This document shows positions 32,847 through 41,579 of a stretch of 64,000 nt of DNA, piece by piece. A program made the translations under genes and the position numbers. The number at the start of each line of letters is the position of its first letter. Position 1 is the stretch's first letter. This stretch comes from Elioraea sp. (GTDB taxonomy: Bacteria > Pseudomonadota > Alphaproteobacteria > Acetobacterales > Acetobacteraceae): assembly GCF_022842375.1 (NCBI RefSeq), contig NZ_JALHPR010000021.1:1-64000 (forward strand). The letters are read 5' to 3'. The notes under the pieces were generated by a model that saw only the letters and a program-made list of their open reading frames with translations, was not told the DNA's origin and did not search any database.

Positions 32847-35639
32847 ATGGATGCGCAGTCATTACGACCACCTGTCCCGGGCACGTTCGGCGAGGCGAGG
32901 CAAGCGGACATCTCGCTGTCAACGCGGACGGCGGTTTCGTTCGCGGCCGCCCTTGCGCTGACAAGGAGGGAGAGGTTCGGACAGGCTCGCCCAATCGGCC
33001 TGAGTGACATCATCGCGGGGATTGTTGTCGCGGGTGCGCAGAACCGTGGAACGTTCAGCGTTGTAGCCGATGAGCTTGAGACGCTCGTCGGCCGATCACG
33101 CATCGAGCAGGCAATGGACGACGCCAATGCGCGGAGCGACGCCCCCACTACACTGCCCCTGTCACCTCTCCTTCAGGAAGCCTTTGCGGTCGCTCGAGGC
33201 CTTGCCTCGGTCACTGTCGCACGGTCGCGCATTGACGCACGGCACCTGCTCGCTGCGCTGATTGCCGCCCCCAACACGTCGATGCTCACTGCCGCCCTCC
33301 GCCGCGTGTGGTGGCGCGACTGGTCGATCAGCCCCGATTCGCTCCGCGCGCCAGTTCTCGCCGCGATCGAGCGGAACCCCGAGAGTGGCGAGAACCTCGG
33401 AGCCTGGCGGCGCATCCTTGCAGTCCCTACCGTCGCGCCGGCCGCCTTCGCCGCCGATGCACCCAGGGTGCAGGACGACGCGCTCGGTCGCCGCGGTGAT
33501 GCGAAGCGGCTCGCCGAGCTCGCCTGCCTCGCCGACAACGCGCCACCGCTTGCCATCGGCCTGTTCGGTGACTGGGGCAGCGGCAAGTCGACCTTCATGG
33601 CGATGATGCAGGGCGAGGTCGCGCGCATCGGCGCCGCCTGGAAGGACGATCCGGCGAGCCCGTTCGCCACGCGCGTCGCGCAGATCCGCTTCAACGCGTG
33701 GAGCTTCGCCGATGCGAATCTCTGGGCGAGCCTGGCGGTCGAGATCTTCGAGGGGTTGCGTGACGAACTTGCGCGCATCGAGGGCACGGGCGATGAGGCG
33801 AGCCATCGTGCGAGCACGCTTCTGGCCGAGATCAGCGCGCGCACCGACGCGGCGAAGCTGGCGCGGAAGGGGGCCGACGATGCCGTCCGCGAGGCGCAGA
33901 CGACGCTCGCGGGCATCGACACCAAGCTGAAGGCGATCGACGAGAAGCTGATGCGCCCGGTCGCCGCCCTGGCCGAGCGGTCATCGTCCATCCTGCTGGC
34001 GCGACATGAGGATGTGTCGGCGCTGCTGCGCGATCTTGGCGCGCTGAAGCCCGGTGAGACGGCCACCGCGCAGCGCCTTGCCGAGGAGGCGTTGACGCTC
34101 GCCGCAAGCGGTCGTGGCAGTTTGGCGATCCTTCGCCGCGTCGTGAAGCTCGCTTCCACGCGGCTTGCGATGACGCTTGGCGCAGCGGCGGCACTCGCCG
34201 TCGCCGTTGCCTGGTTCGTGCCACCCGGAGCGCTTCAGGCGGTGGCCGCATTCGTCGCGTTCGCCGCACCCTTTGTCGGCCGCGTGGTGGCTGCCCTCAA
34301 TCGCCTTTCGCCGCTGCTCGATGCGGTGGAGGCGGAGGAGAAGGCGGAGGCCGACCTCAGGCGCGAGCGTGCGGCGCTGGCGGACGCACGCAGTGCCGCG
34401 GCACAGGCGCTGGTCGAACGCGAGGCGGCGGCGGCAAAGGCGTTGACGGGGCTCGACGCGATCGAGAAGGCAGCGGCGACGCCGCAGGCGATGCTGCGTT
34501 TCTTCCTGAACGAGAGCGACGAGCTGCGCGGCTACCAGCAGGAGATCGGCCTCGTTGGCCGCCTGCGGCGGAGCTTCCAGCGGCTGGATGACCTGATGGC
34601 CGCGCAGCGCGATCCCCGGCGCACGACGCGGACGGACCTGCCCGTGCTCGATCGCATCATCCTCTACATCGATGACCTCGACCGGCTGCGCGAGGACCAG
34701 GTGGTGAAGGTGCTGGAGGCCGTCGCGCTGCTGTTGCAGTTCCGCCTCTTCGTCGTCGTCGTCGCGGTCGATGCGCGGTGGCTCGAAGGCGCGCTGCGCC
34801 GGTACTACGCGGGACAGCTGGGTGGCGAGGGGCAGGCGGGGCCGGGGGACTATCTCGAGAAGATCTTCCAGGTGCCGTTCTGGCTGCCGCGCCTCGCGCC
34901 GGGCGGTGATGGGTTCGCCGGCCTCGCGCGCGTCTTGCTGCCTGAGGGAATGGAGGTGCCGCAGGAGCCGACGCTGTCCAGCTCATCGCCGAAGGTCGAG
35001 GCGGTCCAGGGCGAGTTCACGATCGACCCTGACGAGCTGCCGCAGCCGGGCGACGAGACGCCTGTCGAGATGCGTGCGGCAGAGGTCAAGCGCGTGACGC
35101 TGACGAAACCGGAAGCCGAGGTGCTCGCAGCGCTGATGCCGCTCGCTGCGACTGGCCCGCGGGGGGCCAAGCGGTTCGTGAACCTCTACCGGCTCGCGCG
35201 GGCGAGCAGGAGCGATGAGGAGCTGCGGCGATTCCTGGGCGAAGATTCGGCTCGTGCTGCCTTCCCTGGTCTCGCATTTGCGCTCGCCCTCTCGTGCAGC
35301 TGCACCGCTGAAGAGTGGCAGGAAGTCGTGACCTGGTATCGCCGGCCGATCCTCGGGGTGGAGGAACAGGTCGATGATGCGAAGCTCGCAGTCGCATGGT
35401 CGGACGTGCTCCTCAGGCCGGATGCATGGCGTGACGACAGCATCAGGCTATTGAATCGACTGACGTGGAACCGTCTCGGCGCACTTCGCGACCTGCCGGA
35501 TGGGCTTGCGGTCCTTACGTTTGGTATGGTCAGGGACGCCCTTGCCGAAGCGGCACGCTACTCCTTCCACGCACCCCGCCTTGACCGGGTCGTCACTCCC
35601 CATGAGTCTCCCGCTGAACAACCCGGAGGGCCAGCATGA
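32847..35639 (+). CDS. KAP family P-loop NTPase with N-terminal Clp_N-like region
   Basis: 930 aa. Residues about 25-150 form a helical double repeat like the Clp N-domain (SDIIAGIVVAG..., then LSPLLQEAFAVARGLASVTV, RIDARHLLAALIAAP). KAP NTPase hallmarks follow: Walker A GLFGDWGSGKST at 238-249, RFNAWSFADANLWASLAVEIFEGL, a long coiled-coil, two membrane helices at about 442-460 and 466-484 inserted between Walker A and B, then Walker B ILYIDDLDRLREDQVV near 604-620. Predicted to be an inner-membrane-anchored P-loop machine with both ends cytoplasmic. KAP proteins include the phage-exclusion protein PifA. It overlaps the M20 peptidase start by four bases. No restriction, toxin or phage genes adjoin. 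Function unproven. Confidence 0.88.
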   Translation: MDAQSLRPPVPGTFGEARQADISLSTRTAVSFAAALALTRRERFGQARPIGLSDIIAGIVVAGAQNRGTFSVVADELETLVGRSRIEQAMDDANARSDAPTTLPLSPLLQEAFAVARGLASVTVARSRIDARHLLAALIAAPNTSMLTAALRRVWWRDWSISPDSLRAPVLAAIERNPESGENLGAWRRILAVPTVAPAAFAADAPRVQDDALGRRGDAKRLAELACLADNAPPLAIGLFGDWGSGKSTFMAMMQGEVARIGAAWKDDPASPFATRVAQIRFNAWSFADANLWASLAVEIFEGLRDELARIEGTGDEASHRASTLLAEISARTDAAKLARKGADDAVREAQTTLAGIDTKLKAIDEKLMRPVAALAERSSSILLARHEDVSALLRDLGALKPGETATAQRLAEEALTLAASGRGSLAILRRVVKLASTRLAMTLGAAAALAVAVAWFVPPGALQAVAAFVAFAAPFVGRVVAALNRLSPLLDAVEAEEKAEADLRRERAALADARSAAAQALVEREAAAAKALTGLDAIEKAAATPQAMLRFFLNESDELRGYQQEIGLVGRLRRSFQRLDDLMAAQRDPRRTTRTDLPVLDRIILYIDDLDRLREDQVVKVLEAVALLLQFRLFVVVVAVDARWLEGALRRYYAGQLGGEGQAGPGDYLEKIFQVPFWLPRLAPGGDGFAGLARVLLPEGMEVPQEPTLSSSSPKVEAVQGEFTIDPDELPQPGDETPVEMRAAEVKRVTLTKPEAEVLAALMPLAATGPRGAKRFVNLYRLARASRSDEELRRFLGEDSARAAFPGLAFALALSCSCTAEEWQEVVTWYRRPILGVEEQVDDAKLAVAWSDVLLRPDAWRDDSIRLLNRLTWNRLGALRDLPDGLAVLTFGMVRDALAEAARYSFHAPRLDRVVTPHESPAEQPGGPA

Positions 35640-36820
35640 ACGCCGCACCGACTGAAGCCGCCATCACGGCCTGGCTCGCCACGCAGGAGAGCGCGATGAT
35701 CGCGATGCTCCAGCGCATGGTCGACACCGACAGCGGCAGCGCCGACAAGGCGGGCGTCGATGCGGTGGGAGAGCAGATCAAGGCGTTCTTCGCCGAACGC
35801 AACATCCCCGTCGAGGTCAAGCCAGGCACGAAGCAGGGCGACGTGCTGCGCGCCGTGCTTGCCGGGCCCGACGAGGGCGCGGGCGGGGCCAACGCAGGCC
35901 GCAACATCGTGCTGATGGGCCATCGCGACACGGTGTTCCCGAAGGGCGAGGCACGCCGCCGGCCGTTCCGGATCGAGAACGGCCTCGCCTATGGGCCGGG
36001 GGTGGCCGACATGAAGGCAGGGCTGGTGATGAACTGCTTCGTCATCGCCGCGTTCCAGAAACTCGGCGGGCACCCGGCACCCCTCGTCGGCCTCTTCACA
36101 GGTGACGAGGAGATCGCCTCTCCCGAAGGCCGGCCGCTGATCGAGGCGGAGGGCCGCTCCGCGCGCGCGGTGTTCAACAGCGAACCAGGCCGCCCCTCGG
36201 GCAATGTCGTCACCGGCCGCAAGGGGGGCGTGTTCTCGACCATGATGATCGAGGGCAAGGCAGCGCATTCGGGCGGGAATTTCGAGGCTGGCATCTCGGC
36301 GATCGAGGAGCTCGCCCGCAAGGTGCAGGCAATCCATGCGCTGACCGACCTCTCGCGCGGCATCACGCTCAATGTCGGCGTGGTGCGTGGTGGGCAGAGC
36401 GTGAACACCGTCGCCCCCTCAGCCGAGGGCGACATCGATTTCCGCTATGTCGAGCCCGCGCAGCGCGACGAGATCCTGGAGCGGATCGCCACCATCGTGC
36501 GCACCGCGCATGTTCCGGGAACGAAAGGGACATGGCGGATCAACGGCGAGTTCCTGCCCGTCACGCAGGGCTCTGGCTCCGCGGCGCTGTTCGAGCTCTA
36601 CCGCGATGCCTCCAGCAAGGCCGATCTCCAGGGCGAGTTCTCTGGCGGCTGCGCCGACAGCGGCTTCACGGCGGCGATGGGCGCGCCGACGATCTGCGGC
36701 GTTGGGCCCGTCGGCGGCAAGGCCCATACGCCGGAGGAGTATCTCGAGGTGGCGTCGATCGTGCCGCGCGCGCAGGCGGTGGCGCGTGCGATCTGCCGGA
36801 TGGCCCAGTCGGGGCTGTGA
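35636..36820 (+). CDS. M20 family metallopeptidase (glutamate carboxypeptidase-like)
   Basis: 394 aa dizinc M20 peptidase, similar to carboxypeptidase G2, which removes C-terminal glutamate from folates or peptides. Metal-site motifs are MGHRDTVF, the bridging aspartate in GPGVADMKAG, the catalytic Glu pair GDEEIAS, and a C-terminal GGCADSGF histidine-poor block with AHTPEEYLEV. The dimerisation domain sits between (GKAAHSGGNFEAGISAIEELA). GGAGGG ends five bases before ATG 35636, a strong ribosome site. The start lies inside the last codons of the KAP NTPase gene, so the two are probably co-transcribed. No signal peptide: cytoplasmic. Confidence 0.92.
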   Translation: MNAAPTEAAITAWLATQESAMIAMLQRMVDTDSGSADKAGVDAVGEQIKAFFAERNIPVEVKPGTKQGDVLRAVLAGPDEGAGGANAGRNIVLMGHRDTVFPKGEARRRPFRIENGLAYGPGVADMKAGLVMNCFVIAAFQKLGGHPAPLVGLFTGDEEIASPEGRPLIEAEGRSARAVFNSEPGRPSGNVVTGRKGGVFSTMMIEGKAAHSGGNFEAGISAIEELARKVQAIHALTDLSRGITLNVGVVRGGQSVNTVAPSAEGDIDFRYVEPAQRDEILERIATIVRTAHVPGTKGTWRINGEFLPVTQGSGSAALFELYRDASSKADLQGEFSGGCADSGFTAAMGAPTICGVGPVGGKAHTPEEYLEVASIVPRAQAVARAICRMAQSGL

Positions 36821-36851
36821 ACAGTCGGGCCTCTGAGATCACCCGCGCGGC

Positions 36852-37751
36852 GTGATCCCGCTTCCGGTCCTCGCCCCGTTCTTCGCGCTGATCCTGCTTG
36901 GCTGGCTGCTCGGGCGCGGTCCGCTCGCGTTGCCGGCGGCACAGGCGGGCCTGCGCGCCTTCGTGCTCTACGCTGCCCTGCCGGCCTTCGTGTTCCGCTT
37001 CGTGGCCGAAGCGGCCCCGCCGCCCCCGGCAGCCCTGCTCGCCCCGCTCGCCTACACGCTGGCCAGCGGCGTGACGGGGTCGGTCGCGGCGCTGCTCGCG
37101 CGGCCGGGGCTCAGGCGTGTCGCGTTCATGGCCGCGATCAGCGCGAACCTCGGCTATATCGGGCTTCCGGCGATCGCCGTCTCGCCGCTCGGCACCGACC
37201 CTGCGGCGGTGGGGGCGGCGATCGCGATCCTCGTGCTCGATGTTCTCGGCACGCTGAACCTCGGCATGGTGATGCTCACCAAGGGGGGAATTCGCGCCGG
37301 GATCACGGCCCTCGTGCGCGCGCCGATCGCCTGGGCGATGCTGGCAGCCCTCGCGATGCGGGGCCTGGGCCTCGCGCTGCCCGGCCCTGTCGCCACCCTT
37401 GCGGGGATGCTCTCGGGCGGTGCCGTGCCGGGCGCGCTGATCAGCCTCGGCGCGGCGCTCGCGGCCGGCAGGGCGGGGCTGTCGCTGCGGCCGCTCGCGG
37501 GTGTTGCCTGGGCCGTGCCGGCTAAGCTGCTCCTCCAGCCCGCTGCCTACGTGGCGGCGGCGGTGGCACTCGGCCTGCCGGAGGGGGCGGTGGTGGCCGG
37601 CGCGCTGATGGCCGCCTGTCCGGTCAGCCTCGGCTTCTTCCTCGTCGCCGCCTCGGGCGGGCAGGACATGCGCACCGCGGCCTCGCTCTGCCTCTGGACG
37701 ACGATCGCAGCGGCTCCGGGCTTCGCGCTCTGGAACCTGCTCCTGGGCTGA
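36852..37751 (+). CDS. AEC family transporter
   Basis: 299 aa membrane protein with about ten helices of the auxin-efflux-carrier-like (AEC) family, which exports organic acids and other small molecules. It starts at GTG 36852 (IPLPVLAPFFALILLGWLLGRG) with the family's first helix. FMAAISANLGYIGLPAIAVSPLGTD and LISLGAALAAGRAGLSLRPLAGV are characteristic. It follows the M20 gene by 31 bases on the same strand and is convergent with ppa (gap of three bases). Confidence 0.9.
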   Translation: MIPLPVLAPFFALILLGWLLGRGPLALPAAQAGLRAFVLYAALPAFVFRFVAEAAPPPPAALLAPLAYTLASGVTGSVAALLARPGLRRVAFMAAISANLGYIGLPAIAVSPLGTDPAAVGAAIAILVLDVLGTLNLGMVMLTKGGIRAGITALVRAPIAWAMLAALAMRGLGLALPGPVATLAGMLSGGAVPGALISLGAALAAGRAGLSLRPLAGVAWAVPAKLLLQPAAYVAAAVALGLPEGAVVAGALMAACPVSLGFFLVAASGGQDMRTAASLCLWTTIAAAPGFALWNLLLG

Positions 37752-37754
37752 GGC

Positions 37755-38309
37755 CTATTCGTAGTGGCGGCGCACGTCCTTGCTGTCGACGGCGCGCTTG
37801 ATGCTCTGCAGGATCAGCCGCTCCGCCACCTCAGGACCGCCCCAGTCGCCGAGGCTGACGATCTTGCCCTTCTCCAGGTCCTTGTAGTGCTTGAAGAAAT
37901 GGGCGATCTGCTCGATCAGGATCGAGGGCAGGTCGGTGTAGCTCTTCACGCCCGTGTAGAACGGGTGCAGCTTGTCGACAGGCACGGCAAGCACCTTCTC
38001 GTCCGCCCCCGCCTCGTCATGCATCTGGAGCACGCCCACCGGCCGGCAGCGGACGATGCAGCCAGGCACGAGCTGCGCCTGTGTCACGATCATCACGTCC
38101 ATCGGGTCGCCGTCCTCGGCGAGCGTGTGCGGCACGAAGCCGTAATTGCCCGGGTAGTACATGGCGGTGTGGAGGAAACGGTCGACCATCAGGGCGCCGC
38201 TGTCCTTGTCGAGCTCGTACTTCACCGGAACGCCGCCCTGCGGGATCTCGACGATCACGTTGATGTCGGAGGGCGGGTTCTTGCCGATCGGGATCTGGCT
38301 GAGGTCCAT
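37755..38309 (-). CDS. ppa: inorganic pyrophosphatase, family I
   Basis: 184 aa cytoplasmic Mg-dependent pyrophosphatase, full length. It begins MDLSQIPIGKNPPSDINVIVEIPQGGVPVKYELDKDSGAL and carries the catalytic signature DGDPMDVMIV and the NYGFVPHT block. Essential for driving biosynthesis by removing pyrophosphate. The ATG at 38309 is the only good start; there is no operon partner on this strand. Confidence 0.97.
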   Translation of the reverse strand: MDLSQIPIGKNPPSDINVIVEIPQGGVPVKYELDKDSGALMVDRFLHTAMYYPGNYGFVPHTLAEDGDPMDVMIVTQAQLVPGCIVRCRPVGVLQMHDEAGADEKVLAVPVDKLHPFYTGVKSYTDLPSILIEQIAHFFKHYKDLEKGKIVSLGDWGGPEVAERLILQSIKRAVDSKDVRRHYE

Positions 38310-38457
38310 CGGTCTCTGTCACCTGTTGGCGTGTCGAAGGGTGGCGGACCATAGCGGCACCGGGCGGCTTTCGCCATGGGGAGCAGCCGGTGATTGCACC
38401 GGCATAAGCGGTGCGTGCAGCATGGACCCGCCGGATCTGGCCAACGGGAGAGAAACG

Positions 38458-39642
38458 ATGCTGAGACGCCACCTGCTGGCAGCCCTTGCCGCGTTGCCGC
38501 TTCTCGCCGGACCGCTCGCGCCCCAGGCGGCGGCGCAGGAACTGATCGTCGAGAAGAAGAGCTTCGAGATCCCACGCTTCGTGACGCAGAACGGTCAGCC
38601 CATCCCGGCCCTGCGCATCGGCTACCAGACGGCGGGAACGCTGAACGGGGCTGGCGACAATGCCGTGCTGGTCGCGCATTTCTTCTCCGGCAACAGCCAC
38701 GCCTTCGGTCGCTACACGGCCGGTGGCCCGCCCGGCTACTGGGACGCGATCATCGGCCCCGGCAGGCCGATCGACACGAACAAGTACTTCGTGATCGCCG
38801 CCGACACGCCGTTGAACATCAACACGCGTGACCCGAACACGATCACGACAGGCCCAGCGACCACCAACCCCGAGACGGGCCGCCCCTGGGGCATGGGCTT
38901 CCCGGTGATGACGATCCGTGATTTCGTCGAGACGCAGAAGAAGCTGCTCGACAGCCTCGGCGTGCGCCGGCTCGCTCTGGTCGCCGGCGCCTCGATGGGC
39001 GCGCTCCAGACGATCGAGTGGGCAGCGGCCTATCCCGATATGGTGCAGCGCGCGATGTCGGTGATCGGCACCGACCGGGTGGATGGCTGGATCATCGGCT
39101 GGCTCGAGCTCTGGGCAGCGCCGATCAGGCTCGACCCAGCCTGGAACGCGGGCAGGTACCATGGCAGCACGACCGAGCCGGTCGCAGGGCTCGCGGAGAG
39201 CCTGAAGCTCGTCACGCTGCATGCGCGCGACCACCCCTGGGCCACCGCTCTCGGCACCCGCTTCGCCGAGGGGCAGGACCCGCGGCGGAGCGTGACCGAG
39301 CGGTTCGCGATGGAGAAGTGGCTCGACGATGCCGCGATGGCTCGTGCGCGGGTGTCGGACGCGAACCACTTCCTCTACCTGATCCGCGCCAACCAGCTGT
39401 TCCTCTCAGGCTACGACAGCCCCGAGGCGGCGCTCTCGCGCAGCAGGGCGAAATGGCTGATCGTTCCCTCGGTGAGCGACCGCGTGTTCCCCATCGAATA
39501 CAACCGCAGGCTCGCCGAGACGCTGCGCCAGCAGGGGCGGGAGGTGGACGTTGTCGATCTCGAAGGGCCGCTCGGGCATCTCGAAGGCGTGGTGAGCATG
39601 GCCAAGGCAGGTGACGCGATCAGGCGGTTGCTGGCGAACTGA
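38458..39642 (+). CDS. alpha/beta hydrolase, homoserine O-acetyltransferase-like, exported
   Basis: 394 aa alpha/beta-fold hydrolase of the MetX-like family but secreted: signal peptide MLRRHLLAALAALPLLAGPLAPQAAAQ. The nucleophile elbow GASMGALQTIEWAAAYPD (Ser in GASMG) and the oxyanion region VLVAHFFSGNSHAFGRY are visible. A C-terminal acid and His appear in SDRVFPIEYNRR and EGPLGHLEGV. A periplasmic location makes a methionine-biosynthesis role unlikely; it may be an esterase or acylase. ATG 38458 with upstream GGGAGAGAAACG gives the signal peptide. A hairpin at 39696-39717 follows. Confidence 0.87.
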   Translation: MLRRHLLAALAALPLLAGPLAPQAAAQELIVEKKSFEIPRFVTQNGQPIPALRIGYQTAGTLNGAGDNAVLVAHFFSGNSHAFGRYTAGGPPGYWDAIIGPGRPIDTNKYFVIAADTPLNINTRDPNTITTGPATTNPETGRPWGMGFPVMTIRDFVETQKKLLDSLGVRRLALVAGASMGALQTIEWAAAYPDMVQRAMSVIGTDRVDGWIIGWLELWAAPIRLDPAWNAGRYHGSTTEPVAGLAESLKLVTLHARDHPWATALGTRFAEGQDPRRSVTERFAMEKWLDDAAMARARVSDANHFLYLIRANQLFLSGYDSPEAALSRSRAKWLIVPSVSDRVFPIEYNRRLAETLRQQGREVDVVDLEGPLGHLEGVVSMAKAGDAIRRLLAN

Positions 39643-39695
39643 CCGGCTACGACCGGGGCTTGGCGGAACGTTCCGGACCGCTACCATGCGGTGCG

Positions 39696-39717
39696 CGGCG
39701 GGGAGCCAACCCCGCCG
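39696..39717 (+). terminator. hairpin terminator after the alpha/beta hydrolase gene
   Basis: CGGCGGGG (39696-39703) pairs perfectly with CCCCGCCG (39710-39717) around a six-base loop, 54 bases after the stop codon of the alpha/beta hydrolase and shortly before the next gene. The following bases are TCTAG, without a long T-run. Confidence 0.6.
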
Positions 39718-39740
39718 TCTAGAAACCGGAGGACGTTCCG

Positions 39741-41057
39741 ATGCACCGTCGTTCCCTCATGGCGCTGCCGCCGCTGCTCGCGGTCGCATTCGCCATCCCC
39801 CTCGCCCATGCCCAGCCGCTCCCCGCCGCCAAGCCGGAGGAGGTCGGGCTCGACCCTGCCCGACTTGCCCGCATCGGCCAGCTTCTCTCGGCCGAGGTCG
39901 ATGCCGGAAGGCTGCCTGGCGGCGTCATCATGGTCGCGCGCCGCGGCAAGCTCGTGCACACCGAGGCCGTCGGCTTCCGCGACAAGGCGACGCGCGCCAC
40001 CCTCGCGCCCGATGCCGTGTTCCGCATCTACTCGATGACCAAGCCGCTGGTATCGGTCGCGGCGATGATCCTGGTCGAGGAAGGCAAGCTCCAGCTGACC
40101 GACCCCGTCTCGCGCCACCTGCCGGGCTTCGACCGGATGGTGGTGAGCGAGCCGCGGATCGACCCGCTGACGGCATCCGTCTCCTATGTGCAGGTGCCGG
40201 CGGCACGGCCGATGACGGTGCAGGACCTGCTGCGCCACACCTCGGGCCTGGCGTATGGCGAGATCACCCAGAACGCGCAGGTGCGGACTGCCTACACGCA
40301 GGGCGGTGTGTTCCGTGGCACCGATCCGTTCGATGCGCGGCAACTGACGCCGCAGCAATTCACCGCCGCGGTCGCCGCAGCCCCGCTTGCCAAGCAGCCG
40401 GGCACCACCTGGGAGTACAGCCTCTCCTCCGACGTTCTCGGCCGCGTGGTCGAGGCAGCTTCCGGCCAGCGGCTGGAAGTGTTCCTCGAGGAGCGGCTCT
40501 TCAAGCCGCTTGGGATGGCCGACACGGCGTTCTTCGTTCCCGAGCCAAAGGCGGGGCGGCTCGCGCAGGGGCTCGGCGTCGACCCGGCGGCGAACAACAC
40601 CCCCGTGGGGCTGATCGATGTCAGCCGCGCGCCGGGCAATGCCTCTGGCGGGGCAGGGGCCGTCTCGACGGCGGCCGACTATCTCCGCTTCACGCAGATG
40701 ATGGCCAATGGCGGGTCGCTCGGCGGCGTGAGGATCCTCTCGCCCGCGACGGTGCGGCTCATGACGTCCGACCATCTGGGCAGCGGGATCGCCCAGCCGG
40801 TGCAGCCTGGTGAGCTGCTGCTCGGCACGAGGGGCTATGGCTTCGGGCTTGGCTTCGCCGTGCGGCTTGCCGATGGCGTGGCGGGCGTTCCGGGGCAGCA
40901 GGGCCAGTTCATGTGGGCTGGCTATGGCGGCACATATTTCTGGGCCGACCCGAAGGAGGAACTGGCGGTGGTGTTCATGTCGGCCGCGCCGAGCGTTGGC
41001 CGGGCCGCCTATCGTCGCCTGATGATGCAGATGGTGTATGCCGCCATCACCGGCTGA
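39741..41057 (+). CDS. serine hydrolase, beta-lactamase class C family, exported
   Basis: 438 aa. Signal peptide MHRRSLMALPPLLAVAFAIPLAHA. The penicillin-binding/beta-lactamase fold has SMTK (Ser-x-x-Lys) in FRIYSMTKPLVSVAAM and the YSLSSDVLG region (Tyr-x-Ser-like). FGLGFAVRL and FMWAGYGGTYFWADPKEELAVVFM form the last strands in place of the KTG motif. Such proteins act as periplasmic esterases or D-aminopeptidases; true beta-lactamase activity is not predicted. GGAGG lies just before ATG 39741. Hairpins flank it on both sides, so it is monocistronic. Confidence 0.92.
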   Translation: MHRRSLMALPPLLAVAFAIPLAHAQPLPAAKPEEVGLDPARLARIGQLLSAEVDAGRLPGGVIMVARRGKLVHTEAVGFRDKATRATLAPDAVFRIYSMTKPLVSVAAMILVEEGKLQLTDPVSRHLPGFDRMVVSEPRIDPLTASVSYVQVPAARPMTVQDLLRHTSGLAYGEITQNAQVRTAYTQGGVFRGTDPFDARQLTPQQFTAAVAAAPLAKQPGTTWEYSLSSDVLGRVVEAASGQRLEVFLEERLFKPLGMADTAFFVPEPKAGRLAQGLGVDPAANNTPVGLIDVSRAPGNASGGAGAVSTAADYLRFTQMMANGGSLGGVRILSPATVRLMTSDHLGSGIAQPVQPGELLLGTRGYGFGLGFAVRLADGVAGVPGQQGQFMWAGYGGTYFWADPKEELAVVFMSAAPSVGRAAYRRLMMQMVYAAITG

Positions 41058-41210
41058 AAGACCGCACGATAGTTACTGCCGTGGCCGTCTGGCTTTGGTG
41101 TCCTGCGCTTCCGGTGCTCACGGCCCATCAGGCCGCTGCGCGCCGGTTCTCGGACACCGCGCCATCCGGCTCACGGCAGCGAACTCTCGCACGTTCTTTG
41201 GGCGTGCGGA

Positions 41211-41233
41211 GTGGGGCTTGCGGGGAGCCCCAC
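41211..41233 (+). terminator. hairpin between the serine hydrolase gene and the tRNA
   Basis: GTGGGGCT (41211-41218) pairs perfectly with AGCCCCAC (41226-41233) around a seven-base loop. It lies 24 bases before the tRNA and 153 bases after the hydrolase stop, so it could terminate the hydrolase message or belong to the tRNA leader. Confidence 0.5.
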
Positions 41234-41256
41234 CGCTTCGCATGAATGCGCGTGGT

Positions 41257-41332
41257 GGGCCGGTAGCTCAATGGTCAGAGCTGGCCGCTCATAACGGCCT
41301 GGTTGCAGGTTCGAGCCCTGCCCGGCCCACCA
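41257..41332 (+). tRNA. tRNA with CAU anticodon, probably tRNA-Ile2
   Basis: 76 nt including an encoded 3' CCA (41330-41332). Acceptor stem GGGCCGG (41257-41263) pairs with CCGGCCC (41322-41328). The D arm contains AGCTCAATGGTCAGAGCT. The anticodon stem GGCCG/CGGCC (41283-41287, 41295-41299) encloses CTCATAA with anticodon CAT at 41290-41292. The T arm is GCAGGTTCGAGCCCTGC. CAU can be elongator Met or, after lysidine modification, Ile2. The C4-G69 and C5-G68 pairs agree with features TilS is known to prefer, so Ile2 is favoured. Confidence 0.9.
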
Positions 41333-41579
41333 GCGCGATCGCCACCCCCCGATTCGTCACGACTGAGGCAAGCCCAGGCCCGGGTCGGGATCCACTTCGT
41401 CGAGCGCATGCTGGGCCAAGTCGACGAAGTTTCCGAAGGCGCAGGCATTGAGCCTGGACCTGTCGATGAAGCCCACTCCCTCACAACAACCGGCCGGATC
41501 ATCGATTGTTTGGTTTTCGATATCAACTGTGGTGCGCCCGTTAGCCTCGCCGACGGCCGCACCGGCAATCCCGCGTGCG
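41333..41579. other. intergenic stretch downstream of the tRNA
   Basis: 247 bases between the tRNA and the hypothetical gene at 41580. It is less GC-rich than its surroundings around 41490-41530 (ATCATCGATTGTTTGGTTTT). It shows no gene, no repeat of the tRNA 3' end and no integrase, so there is no sign of an integrated island here. Confidence 0.5.

Noticed and set aside
38458-39642. Homoserine O-acetyltransferase MetX
   Set aside because: It carries a signal peptide and so is exported; biosynthetic MetX enzymes are cytoplasmic.
41257-41332. Elongator tRNA-Met instead of tRNA-Ile2
   Set aside because: Not excluded, but the C4-G69 and C5-G68 pairs favour Ile2; the anticodon alone cannot decide.
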